From contig CALJLC010000076.1 in the NCBI GenBank assembly GCA_937982605.1, positions 1 to 8,171 of the forward strand: 8,171 nt of DNA, in the 5' to 3' direction. The stretch is from an uncultured Gemmatimonadales bacterium. GTDB taxonomy: Bacteria; Gemmatimonadota; Gemmatimonadetes; Longimicrobiales; Gaopeijiaceae. This document shows, in pieces, positions 1 to 6,495 of this stretch. How positions within the stretch are numbered: the first letter of the stretch is position 1; every line of letters starts with the position of its first letter. Position numbers and translations under genes: made by a program. Under the pieces are notes generated by a model. That model searched no databases, was not told the origin of the DNA, and saw only the letters and a program-made list of their open reading frames with translations.

Positions 1-197
1 GCCAGCGCGTCGGCGTCCCGGGCGGACCAGGCGGTCTCGTAGTCGCGCAGCACCCGGTCGAGCTCGGGCGGCAGCTCGACGAGCGCCGGCAGCCCGGTGC
101 GGTCCGGCTCCTGGGCCAGCACCGCCTCGAAGCCCGCCCCGAACGTCAACGCCACGACCGCCGTCGCGGCGACCGCTCCACCGATTCCCCTGCCCAT
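1..197 (-). CDS. Secreted protein, likely NTF2/SnoaL-like (DUF4440-type), 5' part only
   Basis: This is the N-terminal 65 codons of a gene that continues past the left edge of the window. Translation from the ATG at 197-195 begins MGRGIGGAVAATAVVALTFG and continues to AVLA|QEP, a good signal peptide with probable signal peptidase I cleavage after residue 28. The mature part contains ELDRVLRDYETAWSARDADA (residues 46-63+), which resembles the first helix of SnoaL-like/DUF4440 proteins of the NTF2 fold (a conserved 'Y..AW..rD.dal' pattern). That fold call is an inference from a short stretch. A strong Shine-Dalgarno (GGGGAGGTG) ends a few bases before the ATG and fixes the start. It lies 61 nt downstream of permease 1 on the same strand with no convincing terminator or promoter between, so it is probably co-transcribed with padR 1 and permease 1. 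Function and substrate are not visible. Confidence 0.75.
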   Translation of the reverse strand, partial: MGRGIGGAVAATAVVALTFGAGFEAVLAQEPDRTGLPALVELPPELDRVLRDYETAWSARDADAL

Positions 198-258
198 CGA
201 CACCTCCCCTCGTCCGATCCGCGGTGCGGGACCCGCGGGCCGGACGGGGAAGGTCGAG
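198..258 (-). other. Short intergenic spacer between permease 1 and the secreted-protein gene
   Basis: This 61-nt gap holds the ribosome binding site of the secreted-protein gene (GGGGAGGTG on the minus strand, about 202-210). It also has a CCGCGG/CCGCGG dyad at 219-224 and 233-238. The dyad has no T-tract on the minus strand and is unremarkable in DNA of this composition, so I do not call a terminator. I read the gap as read-through within one operon. Confidence 0.5.
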
Positions 259-2919
259 CTATTCGGCCTTCAGTGTCTCGAGCGGATCCGTTCGTCCGGC
301 ACGATACGCAGGCAGCCACGACGCCGCGACCGCGGTGGCGAAGAGCACGGCGGCGGCACCCGCGAGGGTGAGCGCGTCGGTTCCGGTCACGCCGAAGAGC
401 CACGCCTCCAGCAGCCGGCCCGCCCAGAGCGTAAGGAGCACCCCCGCACCGACGCCGAGCAGCGCGTGCACCACGCCCCGCCGGATCACGTCGTTCTGGA
501 TGCGACCGCGTCCGGCGCCGAGCGCGAGCCGGATGCCGAGCTCCTGGCGTCGCTGGCCGACCGCGTAGAGCAGCGTACCGTACAGCCCCGCCGCCGCCAG
601 CAGGAGCGCCACTATGCCGAAGGCGCCCAGGAGGAGCGAGCCGAAGCGGCGCGTGGCTGACGAATCGTCGATCCACGCCTCCAGCGACGCCACCTCGGTC
701 ACCGGCAGATTGGGCTCCTCGGACCAGACCGCCCGACGGATCGCGCCCGCCAGATCCGCCGGCACGTCCGAGAAGCGAAGCCCGAAGGTCGCGCGGTCGA
801 TCTCGAAGGGGAGCGTCTCGATCGGGATGTAGACGCCGTAGTCGTGCTCCTGATCGAGCCCGTAGTGCTTCGTCGCCTCGGCGACCCCCGCCACGACCAC
901 GCCTCCCCGCAGCTCGGGGATCTCCCGGTCGACCGCCGCCTCGGCGGAGCCGAAGAAGCGGATCGCCATCGCCTCGGAGATCACGACGGGCGTGGGCGAC
1001 GCGGTCGCGGTGGCGCGGGTCCACGGCGTGCCGGCCAGGAGTTCCGTCCCGTACGTCGCGAAGAAGCCCTCGCTGACCGGGTGCAGGAAGACCCGGATGG
1101 GCGTCGCCTCGGGCTCGTCCGGCGGCGGCGCGCGGTTGCTCCAGCAGCAGCGGTCCCCGCCGACCCACTCGAAGGGCCCTTCGATGCCGTACGACGCCTC
1201 GGTCACCCCGGGAATCGAAAGGAATGCCTGGCGGATCGGCTCCATCCGGTTCCGGTAGTCCTCGGGCGACGAGACGTTCGTCGGATTCAGGGGGACGACC
1301 CAGACGTCCTCGGCTTCGATTCCGGGATCGATCGCCGTCACGGAGAGGAAGCTCCGCATGAGCAGCCCCGCCGAGGCGACCAGGACGAGCGAGATCGCGA
1401 CCTCGAAGACGATCAGCCCGCTGCGCAGCGCCCCGAGACGACGACTTCCGGTCATGCCGCGCGCCCCGCGCAGGCCCTCCTGCACGTCGCGGCCGACCGC
1501 GCGCAGCGCGGGCAGCAGGCCGCAGACGAAGGCCGTGGCGGTGGCCACGCCGATGCAGACCGCGAGGACGCGCAGATCGACCGCCACGTCCAGGCCGCGC
1601 GGCAGCTCGACGGTCCACCGGCGGAAGAAGACGAGCGCGCCCTGAGCGAGCGCGGCGCCCCCGAGCCCGCCGAGGAGCCCCACGAGGAGGCTCTCGGCGG
1701 AGAGCTGCCCGACGCGGCTCCAGGTCCGGGCACGCATCGCGCGACGGATCGACATCTCGCCGCCCCGCGAGAGGCCCCGCGCCAGGAAGAGGTGCGCCAC
1801 GTTCGCGCACGCCACGAGCAGAAGCAGGCCCACGGCGCCGAGCAGGAGGAGGAGGCCCGAACGGACGTCCTGGACCATCACCTCGTGAAGGCCCACGAGC
1901 GGCCAGTCCTGCGGTCCGTCGTCGTAGTACTCCGGGAACGCTTCGGCCACGGACGCCTCGACGCGGTCGATCTGCTCGTTCGCGACCTCGAGCGACACGC
2001 CGGGGGCGAGGCGCGCAAGGACGCTGTGCGCGTGATAGCCGGGCTCCTGGAGTCCGGGGTTCGACCAGTCGATGGGCCGGTAGAAGTGTGCGCCGTCGCC
2101 CAGGACGCTCGGTTGCACGAAGTCCTCCGCCAGCACGCCGACGATCTCGATGGGCTCGCCGTCGATGACCATCGTGGTGCCGACGATCTCGGGGTCACCG
2201 CCGAAGGCATCGCGCCAGAAGGGCCACGAGAGCACGGCGATCCCGAGATCGTCACGATCCGCGTCGACGAGCAGTCGCCCGAGGTGGGGTCGCGCGCCGA
2301 ACATCGTGAAGAACGCCGGCGTCGTCTCGATGCGCCGGAGCCGGAGCGGGTCACCGTCCGGGCGGGTAAGGTTCACGCTGTGGCCGGTGGCCGCCGTCCA
2401 CAGGTCGAAGCCCGCGACGCCGTCGAGCCGATCGAGCGTCGGGCCGTTGTGGGAGCCGTTCGTGAGGTAGGCGAGTCGCTCCTGCGCCGGATACGGCAGC
2501 GCGCGCAGCAGCACGTGGTCGACCACGGTGAACGCCGTGGTGACCGTGCCCACGCCGAGGGCCACGAGCAGGATCGACGCCGCGGTGAACGTCGGCGCCT
2601 TGCGCAGCGCGCGGCCGGCGAAGCCCAGATTCCTCAGCAGGTTGCTCAACATCCCATCCCCCTCTCTTCCCGTGGAAGGGCCGCGATACGGCCCCGTGAT
2701 TCCCAGCCAGTCGAGCCACTCGGCGATCAGGACCCCCGGCAGCCGCCGGATCGCGCGCCACGCCACGCGGACGCGGCCCGCCGCCGTCGGCGCAGCGGCG
2801 ATCTGGTCGCGCAACGTACGCGCCATCTCGCGCCGGTCGTCCCGACGCAGCGGCCCGGGAGGCAGCGCGCCGAGCCCGAGCTCGAACGCGACCTCGAGCG
2901 GATGACGGCGTCGTCCCAT
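259..2919 (-). CDS. ADOP-family duplicated orphan permease (MacB/FtsX type), copy 1
   Basis: An inner-membrane permease of 886 residues, normal for ADOP proteins. Residues 1-89 are a soluble charged prefix domain starting MGRRRHPLEV. TM1 is at about 109-131 (ILLVALGVGT), followed by a MacB-like periplasmic domain (about 140-345). FtsX unit 1 has TM2 at 354-380 (GLLLLVACANVAHLFLARG), TM3 near 407-431 and TM4 near 450-472. TM5 (499-521) leads to a second periplasmic domain (525-755), then FtsX unit 2 with TM6-TM8 (760-784, 813-836, 848-870). The end, AYRAGRTDPLETLKAE, is the standard superfamily terminus. The start at 2919-2917 is chosen because it lies 2 nt after the padR stop, which suggests translational coupling; the frame stays open further upstream, but only as an overlap with padR. 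Oddities: AMRA replaces the usual A(L/I)GA motif after TM2, and there is an adjacent cysteine pair C591-C592 in periplasmic domain 2. No ATPase gene is nearby, so 'orphan' fits. Substrate unknown. Confidence 0.93.
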   Translation of the reverse strand: MGRRRHPLEVAFELGLGALPPGPLRRDDRREMARTLRDQIAAAPTAAGRVRVAWRAIRRLPGVLIAEWLDWLGITGPYRGPSTGREGDGMLSNLLRNLGFAGRALRKAPTFTAASILLVALGVGTVTTAFTVVDHVLLRALPYPAQERLAYLTNGSHNGPTLDRLDGVAGFDLWTAATGHSVNLTRPDGDPLRLRRIETTPAFFTMFGARPHLGRLLVDADRDDLGIAVLSWPFWRDAFGGDPEIVGTTMVIDGEPIEIVGVLAEDFVQPSVLGDGAHFYRPIDWSNPGLQEPGYHAHSVLARLAPGVSLEVANEQIDRVEASVAEAFPEYYDDGPQDWPLVGLHEVMVQDVRSGLLLLLGAVGLLLLVACANVAHLFLARGLSRGGEMSIRRAMRARTWSRVGQLSAESLLVGLLGGLGGAALAQGALVFFRRWTVELPRGLDVAVDLRVLAVCIGVATATAFVCGLLPALRAVGRDVQEGLRGARGMTGSRRLGALRSGLIVFEVAISLVLVASAGLLMRSFLSVTAIDPGIEAEDVWVVPLNPTNVSSPEDYRNRMEPIRQAFLSIPGVTEASYGIEGPFEWVGGDRCCWSNRAPPPDEPEATPIRVFLHPVSEGFFATYGTELLAGTPWTRATATASPTPVVISEAMAIRFFGSAEAAVDREIPELRGGVVVAGVAEATKHYGLDQEHDYGVYIPIETLPFEIDRATFGLRFSDVPADLAGAIRRAVWSEEPNLPVTEVASLEAWIDDSSATRRFGSLLLGAFGIVALLLAAAGLYGTLLYAVGQRRQELGIRLALGAGRGRIQNDVIRRGVVHALLGVGAGVLLTLWAGRLLEAWLFGVTGTDALTLAGAAAVLFATAVAASWLPAYRAGRTDPLETLKAE

Positions 2920-2921
2920 CG

Positions 2922-3254
2922 TCAGGCCGGCCGCCCGTCCGCGAGCGCGGGTCGCGCCTGGTCGAGCAGCCGTTCGAGCCTCCCGAGCTCCGCGGACAGG
3001 AGCGCCCGGCCGCGATCCGTGATCCGGTGGACGCGGCGTCGCGAGGCGTCTTCGCCGTCGGCTTCGACGATCCATCCGAGCTCCCGCATGCGGCGCAGAA
3101 CCCGATACAGGTTGGCCGGGTCGAGGAGGACCCCCGACTCCGAGCGCTCCTCGACGGCCTTGATGAGGCCATAGCCGTGCGACGGCCCTTCGGCGAGCGC
3201 CGCCAGGATCAGCAGGTCGCGCGGGGCGAGCGGGAGGTATTCGTGGACGTCCAT
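2922..3254 (-). CDS. PadR-family winged-helix transcriptional regulator 1
   Basis: A 110-residue PadR-like repressor, close to the usual length of the short PadR subfamily. The winged helix-turn-helix spans about residues 10-75: LLILAALAEGPSHGYGLIKA is the classic opening ('L..L..GP.HGY.L'), DPANLYRVLRRMRELGWI is the recognition-helix region, and RRRVHRITDRGRALL is the wing and following helix. The remaining helix (LGRLERLLDQAR) would form the dimer interface. The start is the ATG at 3254-3252. It has only a weak ribosome binding site (AGG four bases upstream), which suggests low expression. It sits 2 nt before permease 1 in one transcript. PadR-ADOP gene pairs are a recurrent arrangement in Acidobacteriota-like genomes, where the regulator is presumed to control its own operon. 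The inducing ligand cannot be told from sequence. Confidence 0.93.
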   Translation of the reverse strand: MDVHEYLPLAPRDLLILAALAEGPSHGYGLIKAVEERSESGVLLDPANLYRVLRRMRELGWIVEADGEDASRRRVHRITDRGRALLSAELGRLERLLDQARPALADGRPA

Positions 3255-3275
3255 GGGCCTATCGGTCGAGTGACT

Positions 3276-3297
3276 GTCTGTCAGACTACAGATAGAC
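3276..3297 (-). promoter_or_regulatory. Putative PadR operator for the minus-strand operon
   Basis: An 11-bp perfect palindrome GTCTGtCAGAC lies at 3276-3286. A looser inverted repeat pairs 3272-3281 with 3288-3297 at 8 of 10 positions. The site falls over the predicted -10 and transcription start of the minus-strand padR promoter, where a repressor would block initiation. On the minus strand it reads TAGTCTGAC (3288-3280), matching TAGTATTAC at the plus-strand operator at 7 of 9 positions. PadR proteins bind dyads as dimers, so operator function is inferred from position, symmetry and this match. Confidence 0.5.
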
Positions 3298-3316
3298 GGA
3301 AAGCGTTGCGTGTCAA
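3289..3316 (-). promoter_or_regulatory. Probable sigma70-type promoter for padR 1 / permease 1
   Basis: On the minus strand a perfect -35 consensus TTGACA occupies 3316-3311. After 16 nt comes TATCTG (3294-3289) as a weak -10 candidate. The implied start of transcription near 3282 gives a leader of about 30 nt before the padR 1 ATG. The -35 is convincing; the -10 is poor, so the exact start point is uncertain. Confidence 0.55.
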
Positions 3317-3364
3317 CTCGGCGAGGCGGGGGTGGGCGCCCGCCACTCGCCCGACGAGCCCGGG

Positions 3365-3393
3365 TTGACCGCCGCCGCGCAGGATCCTAGAAT
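3365..3393 (+). promoter_or_regulatory. Probable sigma70-type promoter for padR 2 / permease 2
   Basis: TTGACC (3365-3370), a 17-nt spacer and TAGAAT (3388-3393) match 5/6 and 5/6 of the sigma70 consensus at ideal spacing. Transcription would begin near 3400, just before the palindromic operator, giving a leader of about 30 nt. It faces away from the minus-strand promoter, whose -35 is about 50 bp to the left. Confidence 0.65.
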
Positions 3394-3400
3394 TTCTACT

Positions 3401-3417
3401 TAGTATTACTATATAGT
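3401..3417 (+). promoter_or_regulatory. Putative PadR operator for the plus-strand operon
   Basis: Two overlapping perfect palindromes form an AT-only island in GC-rich DNA: TAGTAtTACTA (3401-3411) and ACTATATAGT (3408-3417). They lie immediately after the predicted -10 and cover the expected start of transcription, a classic repressor position. PadR 2 is the first gene downstream, so autoregulation is the simplest reading. The AT-richness could also help promoter melting, so the operator role is inference. Confidence 0.6.
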
Positions 3418-3429
3418 GTGGAGAGTGCG

Positions 3430-3747
3430 ATGGCGCGAAATCGTGCGCTCGGTGCGGCAACGGTCGCGATCCTGCGGGCGGTACGGGACGGATACCGCTT
3501 CGGGCTCGACATCATGGACGCGACGGGGCTGCCCAGCGGCACCGTCTATCCGACGCTGGCCCGAATGGAGAATCGGGCCTTCCTGGACAGCGAGTGGGAG
3601 GACGACGCCACGGCCCGGGCCGACGGACGGCCGCGCCGGCGCTACTACCGACTGACCCCCGAGGGAGCACGCGCGCTGGCCGAGGCGCTCGAGCGGTTCG
3701 GGCTCATCGCCGACTCCTCCGCGGCCGCGCCCGAGGGCGCCGGATGA
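3430..3747 (+). CDS. PadR-family winged-helix transcriptional regulator 2
   Basis: A short PadR-like repressor of 105 residues. The N-terminal part (VAILRAVRDGYRFGLDIMDA) is the first helices of the winged helix. LPSGTVYPTLARMENRAFL is the highly typical PadR recognition-helix signature ('G.vYP.L.rLe..G'), and RRRYYRLTPEGARALAEAL is the wing and start of the dimerisation helix. The start is taken as the ATG at 3430, which has GGAG 6 nt upstream. A GTG at 3418 in the same frame would add four residues, but it lies against the operator and has no ribosome binding site. The stop codon overlaps the permease 2 start as ATGA, so translation is coupled. It differs clearly from PadR 1 in the recognition helix, so the two regulators are old paralogues, not a recent copy. 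Confidence 0.94.
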   Translation: MARNRALGAATVAILRAVRDGYRFGLDIMDATGLPSGTVYPTLARMENRAFLDSEWEDDATARADGRPRRRYYRLTPEGARALAEALERFGLIADSSAAAPEGAG

Positions 3748-6386
3748 CCCGACTGCTGCTCCGCGCGTGGGCGCGGCGCGTGCCCCCGTCCCGCCGCGAC
3801 CGCTGGCTGGAGGAGTGGCTGGCCGAGCTCGACGCGCTCGAGAGGCGCCCTACGGGGCGGGCGCTCGAGCGCCGCTTCCGCGCTCTGCGCTTCGTCTGGG
3901 GCGCCCGGGCGCACGCCGCCGAGACGGCCCGGCTCGATCGCTCCGCGAACCCCGTGACGAAGAGGACGCCGATGATGATGATGATGGCGAGCGACCTGCG
4001 ATTCGCGCTGCGCACGTTCCGGCGCGCGCCGGCCTTCGCGATGGTGGCCGTCCTCACCCTGGCTCTCGGAGTGGGCGCGTCCACCCTGATGTTCAGCGTG
4101 CTCGACGGGGTCGCGCTTCGCCCTCTGCCGTACGAGCGGGCCGAAGAGCTGGTCATGGTGGGCTCCAGCTCCCAGCGGTTCCCGGGGCTGGCGCCGGTGG
4201 CCCCCGCCGACTTCGCCGACTGGCGTCGGCGCAGCGTGACCTTCGCGCAGATGATCGCGACGGAGTGGTGGACCCTCGATCTCGTCGACGGAGACCGGCC
4301 CGCTCGCATCTCGAGCGCGGCTGTGTCGGGTGGCTTCTTCGAGATGCTGGGCGCCACACCGCAGCTCGGGCGCGGCATCGACGCCCGGGACGAAGCGGAG
4401 GGAGCCGAAGCGGTGGTGGTGCTCAGCCACGGCCTGTGGGAACGACGCTACGGCTCCGACCCGTCGATCCTCGGAAGCCGCATTTCCACCGTCGATCAGA
4501 CGTTCACCGTCGTCGGCGTCATGCCCGCGTCGTTCGTGCACCCGGAAGCCCTCTGGTCGGACGGCGTCGAGCTCTGGCTGCCGACGTCGCAGACCGGGTC
4601 GAACATGACGACCCGCAGCGGCCGCTTCCTCCAGGTGATGGGCAGACTCCGACCCGGCGTGTCACTCGAAGCCGCCCGGGAAGAGATGGCGGCGATCTCG
4701 GCGTCTCTGGCGGAGGCCTTCCCCGCGAGCAACGCGGGGCGAGAGACGCTGATCGAGCCACTCCGGAGCGAGACGATCGGGGATGTGGGTCGGGCGCTCG
4801 GGCTGCTCATGGCCGCCGTGGGCCTGCTCCTGCTCATCGCGTGCGTCAACGTGGCGAACCTCTTCATGGCGCGTGCCGCCGATCGCCGGGGCGAGATCGC
4901 CGTCCGCACCGCCATCGGCGCCGGCGCGGGACGCATCCGCGCCCAGCTTCTGACGGAGGGCGTCGTGCTCTCTCTGCTGGGCGGGGTCGCCGGGGTGGTC
5001 CTGGCCTACCTCGGCGTGGCGGCCTTCCGCTCGATCGACCCGGTCGGCATCCCCCGCGTCGAATCGGTGACCGTGGACGCACGCGTGCTGACGTTCAGCC
5101 TGATCGTGTCCGTGCTGACCGGCGTCGCCTTCGCCCTGGTCCCCGCCCTTCGGCTGGCGCGGCCTGACGCGCTGGACTCCCTCCGGGCCGGGGGTCGTGC
5201 CGGTCCGGACTCCGCGAGCCGGCGGTTCAACTCCGCGCTCGTGGCCGTCGAGCTGGCGCTGGCCGTCGTCCTCCTGGTCGGCGCCGGCCTCTTCACCAAC
5301 AGCTTCCTTCGACTCCAGAGCGTGGACCCGGGCTTCGACGCCGAGAACGCGGTCACGATGTCGCTCACGCTCAACTCGGGCTACGCGACGCGAGAAGAGC
5401 GCATCGCCTTCTTCCGCACGCTGGCGCAGCGGATCGAGGAGCTGCCGGACGTGGCCGCGATCGGGTACACCTCCGCGCTCCCGTTCGCGGGCGACCGATA
5501 CCTCACCGCCATCTCGTTCGAGGATCGCGAGGTCGATCCCGCCGACCCGGACGCCGCCGAGTACTCGCGTGTCAGCGAGGGCTACTTCGCCGCGATGGGG
5601 ATCGAGGTCGTGGTCGGCCGCTCCCTCGGCGAGCTCGACGACGCCCGCGCCGAGCCCGTCGCGCTGGTCAACGAGGCCTTCGCTCGCCGGTACTGGCCCG
5701 GTGAGGATCCGGTCGGCCGTAAGGTCGCGACCGGGCGGAACCAGCCGACCTGGTACACGGTGGTCGGCGTCGTCGAGGACGTGAACCGGGAGGCCCTCGA
5801 CGCACCGGCCACCCCGGAGCTCTTCCTGGCGGCGCTCCAGGTCGGTGTCTCTACCGCGCAGGTCGTGGCTCGGGCCGAAGGCGACCTCGATCGGACGGTG
5901 GCGGGCATGCGGGAGGCGGTGCGCGAGCTGGACGCCACGCTGCCGGTGGAGTTCAGCACGATGGAGGCGTACGTGGTGGCCTCGTTGAACCGGTCGCAGT
6001 TCTACACGAGGCTCTTCGGAGGCTTCGCGCTGCTCGCGCTCCTGCTCGCGGGCGTCGGCGTCTACGGGACGATGTCGTACACGGTGACGCAGCGCACGCG
6101 CGAGCTGGGGATCCGACTCGTCCTGGGGGCCGAGGCGGGTCAGGTGACTCGCATGGTGGCGCGGCAGGGCCTGTGGATCACGGCCGCGGGACTCCTCGCG
6201 GGGCTCGTCGGGGCAACCCTCGCGTCGCAGGTCGTGGAGAGCTTCCTCTTCGGCGTGAGCGTCCGCGACCCCCTGACGTACGCGGCGGGCGCGACGTTCC
6301 TGGCGCTCGTCGCGATGGCCGCGTGCTGGCTGCCGGCGCGGCGCGCGGGCCGAGCCGACCCGATCCGCGCCCTGCAGTCGGAGTGA
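3744..6386 (+). CDS. ADOP-family duplicated orphan permease (MacB/FtsX type), copy 2
   Basis: An 880-residue inner-membrane permease. Residues 1-76 are an Arg/Trp-rich cytoplasmic prefix (WLEEWLAELDALERR) of the kind found on ADOP permeases. Five consecutive Met codons follow (residues 77-81), then TM1 (about 97-120, MVAVLTLALGVGASTLMFSV) and a MacB-type periplasmic domain (121-335). FtsX unit 1 has TM2 at 351-376 (LLLLIACVNVANLFMARA), the canonical RRGEIAVRTAIGAGAGRI loop, TM3 near 404-428 and TM4 near 447-468. TM5 (497-520) precedes periplasmic domain 2 (521-745). FtsX unit 2 has TM6-TM8 (757-780, 810-835, 843-866) and RTRELGIRLVLGAEAG. The end is RRAGRADPIRALQSE. The start at 3744 has GAGGG 6 nt upstream and a 4-nt overlap with padR 2. 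MacB-like proteins normally couple to an ATPase; none is nearby. Substrate unknown. Confidence 0.95.
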   Translation: MTRLLLRAWARRVPPSRRDRWLEEWLAELDALERRPTGRALERRFRALRFVWGARAHAAETARLDRSANPVTKRTPMMMMMASDLRFALRTFRRAPAFAMVAVLTLALGVGASTLMFSVLDGVALRPLPYERAEELVMVGSSSQRFPGLAPVAPADFADWRRRSVTFAQMIATEWWTLDLVDGDRPARISSAAVSGGFFEMLGATPQLGRGIDARDEAEGAEAVVVLSHGLWERRYGSDPSILGSRISTVDQTFTVVGVMPASFVHPEALWSDGVELWLPTSQTGSNMTTRSGRFLQVMGRLRPGVSLEAAREEMAAISASLAEAFPASNAGRETLIEPLRSETIGDVGRALGLLMAAVGLLLLIACVNVANLFMARAADRRGEIAVRTAIGAGAGRIRAQLLTEGVVLSLLGGVAGVVLAYLGVAAFRSIDPVGIPRVESVTVDARVLTFSLIVSVLTGVAFALVPALRLARPDALDSLRAGGRAGPDSASRRFNSALVAVELALAVVLLVGAGLFTNSFLRLQSVDPGFDAENAVTMSLTLNSGYATREERIAFFRTLAQRIEELPDVAAIGYTSALPFAGDRYLTAISFEDREVDPADPDAAEYSRVSEGYFAAMGIEVVVGRSLGELDDARAEPVALVNEAFARRYWPGEDPVGRKVATGRNQPTWYTVVGVVEDVNREALDAPATPELFLAALQVGVSTAQVVARAEGDLDRTVAGMREAVRELDATLPVEFSTMEAYVVASLNRSQFYTRLFGGFALLALLLAGVGVYGTMSYTVTQRTRELGIRLVLGAEAGQVTRMVARQGLWITAAGLLAGLVGATLASQVVESFLFGVSVRDPLTYAAGATFLALVAMAACWLPARRAGRADPIRALQSE

Positions 6387-6495
6387 GGGGTCGGCCCGAG
6401 CCGAAGTCGATCACCGCCCGCCCCGGCTGGCCACGGCGCGCCGCGCCCCCTATATAGACCACTGGATAGGGCACCGGACGACGGAGGGGGACGCG
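6387..6495 (+). other. Intergenic region upstream of the lipoprotein gene
   Basis: The 109 nt between permease 2 and the lipoprotein gene contain a small hairpin just after the permease stop (TCGGC/GCCGA, 6391-6404, 4-nt loop) and a CGGCGCGCCG palindrome (6434-6443). Neither is followed by a T-tract, so no intrinsic terminator is called. The right half holds a likely promoter and a strong ribosome binding site, GGAGGGGG (6483-6490), 5 nt before the GTG start. Confidence 0.5.
6428..6457 (+). promoter_or_regulatory. Candidate promoter for the lipoprotein gene, with CTATATAG palindrome
   Basis: TGGCCA (6428-6433, 4/6 to -35), a 17-nt spacer and TATATA (6451-6456) make a plausible sigma70-type promoter. 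It is the only AT-rich patch in the gap. The perfect palindrome CTATATAG (6450-6457) is identical to the core of the padR 2 operator (3409-3416), so it may be a PadR target as well as a -10 element. A start near 6463 would leave a leader of about 33 nt. Confidence 0.45.

Noticed and set aside
2920..3075. N-terminal extension of permease 1 upstream of 2919
   Set aside because: It overlaps padR 1 in another frame, is Arg-rich and unlike a domain; the ATG at 2919 sits right after the padR stop.
844..3174. Very long plus-strand open frame (776 codons) lying antisense to permease 1 and padR 1
   Set aside because: High GC leaves few stop codons in shadow frames. The translation is Arg/Ala/Asp/His-rich with no domain or membrane pattern, while the minus strand encodes clear permease and PadR motifs throughout.
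3325..3344. GGCGGG/CCCGCC dyad midway between the divergent promoters, read as a possible regulator site or terminator
   Set aside because: Short GC-only dyads are expected at this composition; there is no T-tract and it lacks the AT-rich character of the two operator candidates.
3594..3743. N-terminal extension of permease 2 upstream of 3744
   Set aside because: It overlaps padR 2 in another frame; the ATGA overlap and GAGGG ribosome binding site mark the ATG at 3744.
6391..6404. Hairpin after the permease 2 stop as an intrinsic terminator
   Set aside because: Only a 5-bp stem with no following T-run; read-through into the lipoprotein gene cannot be excluded.
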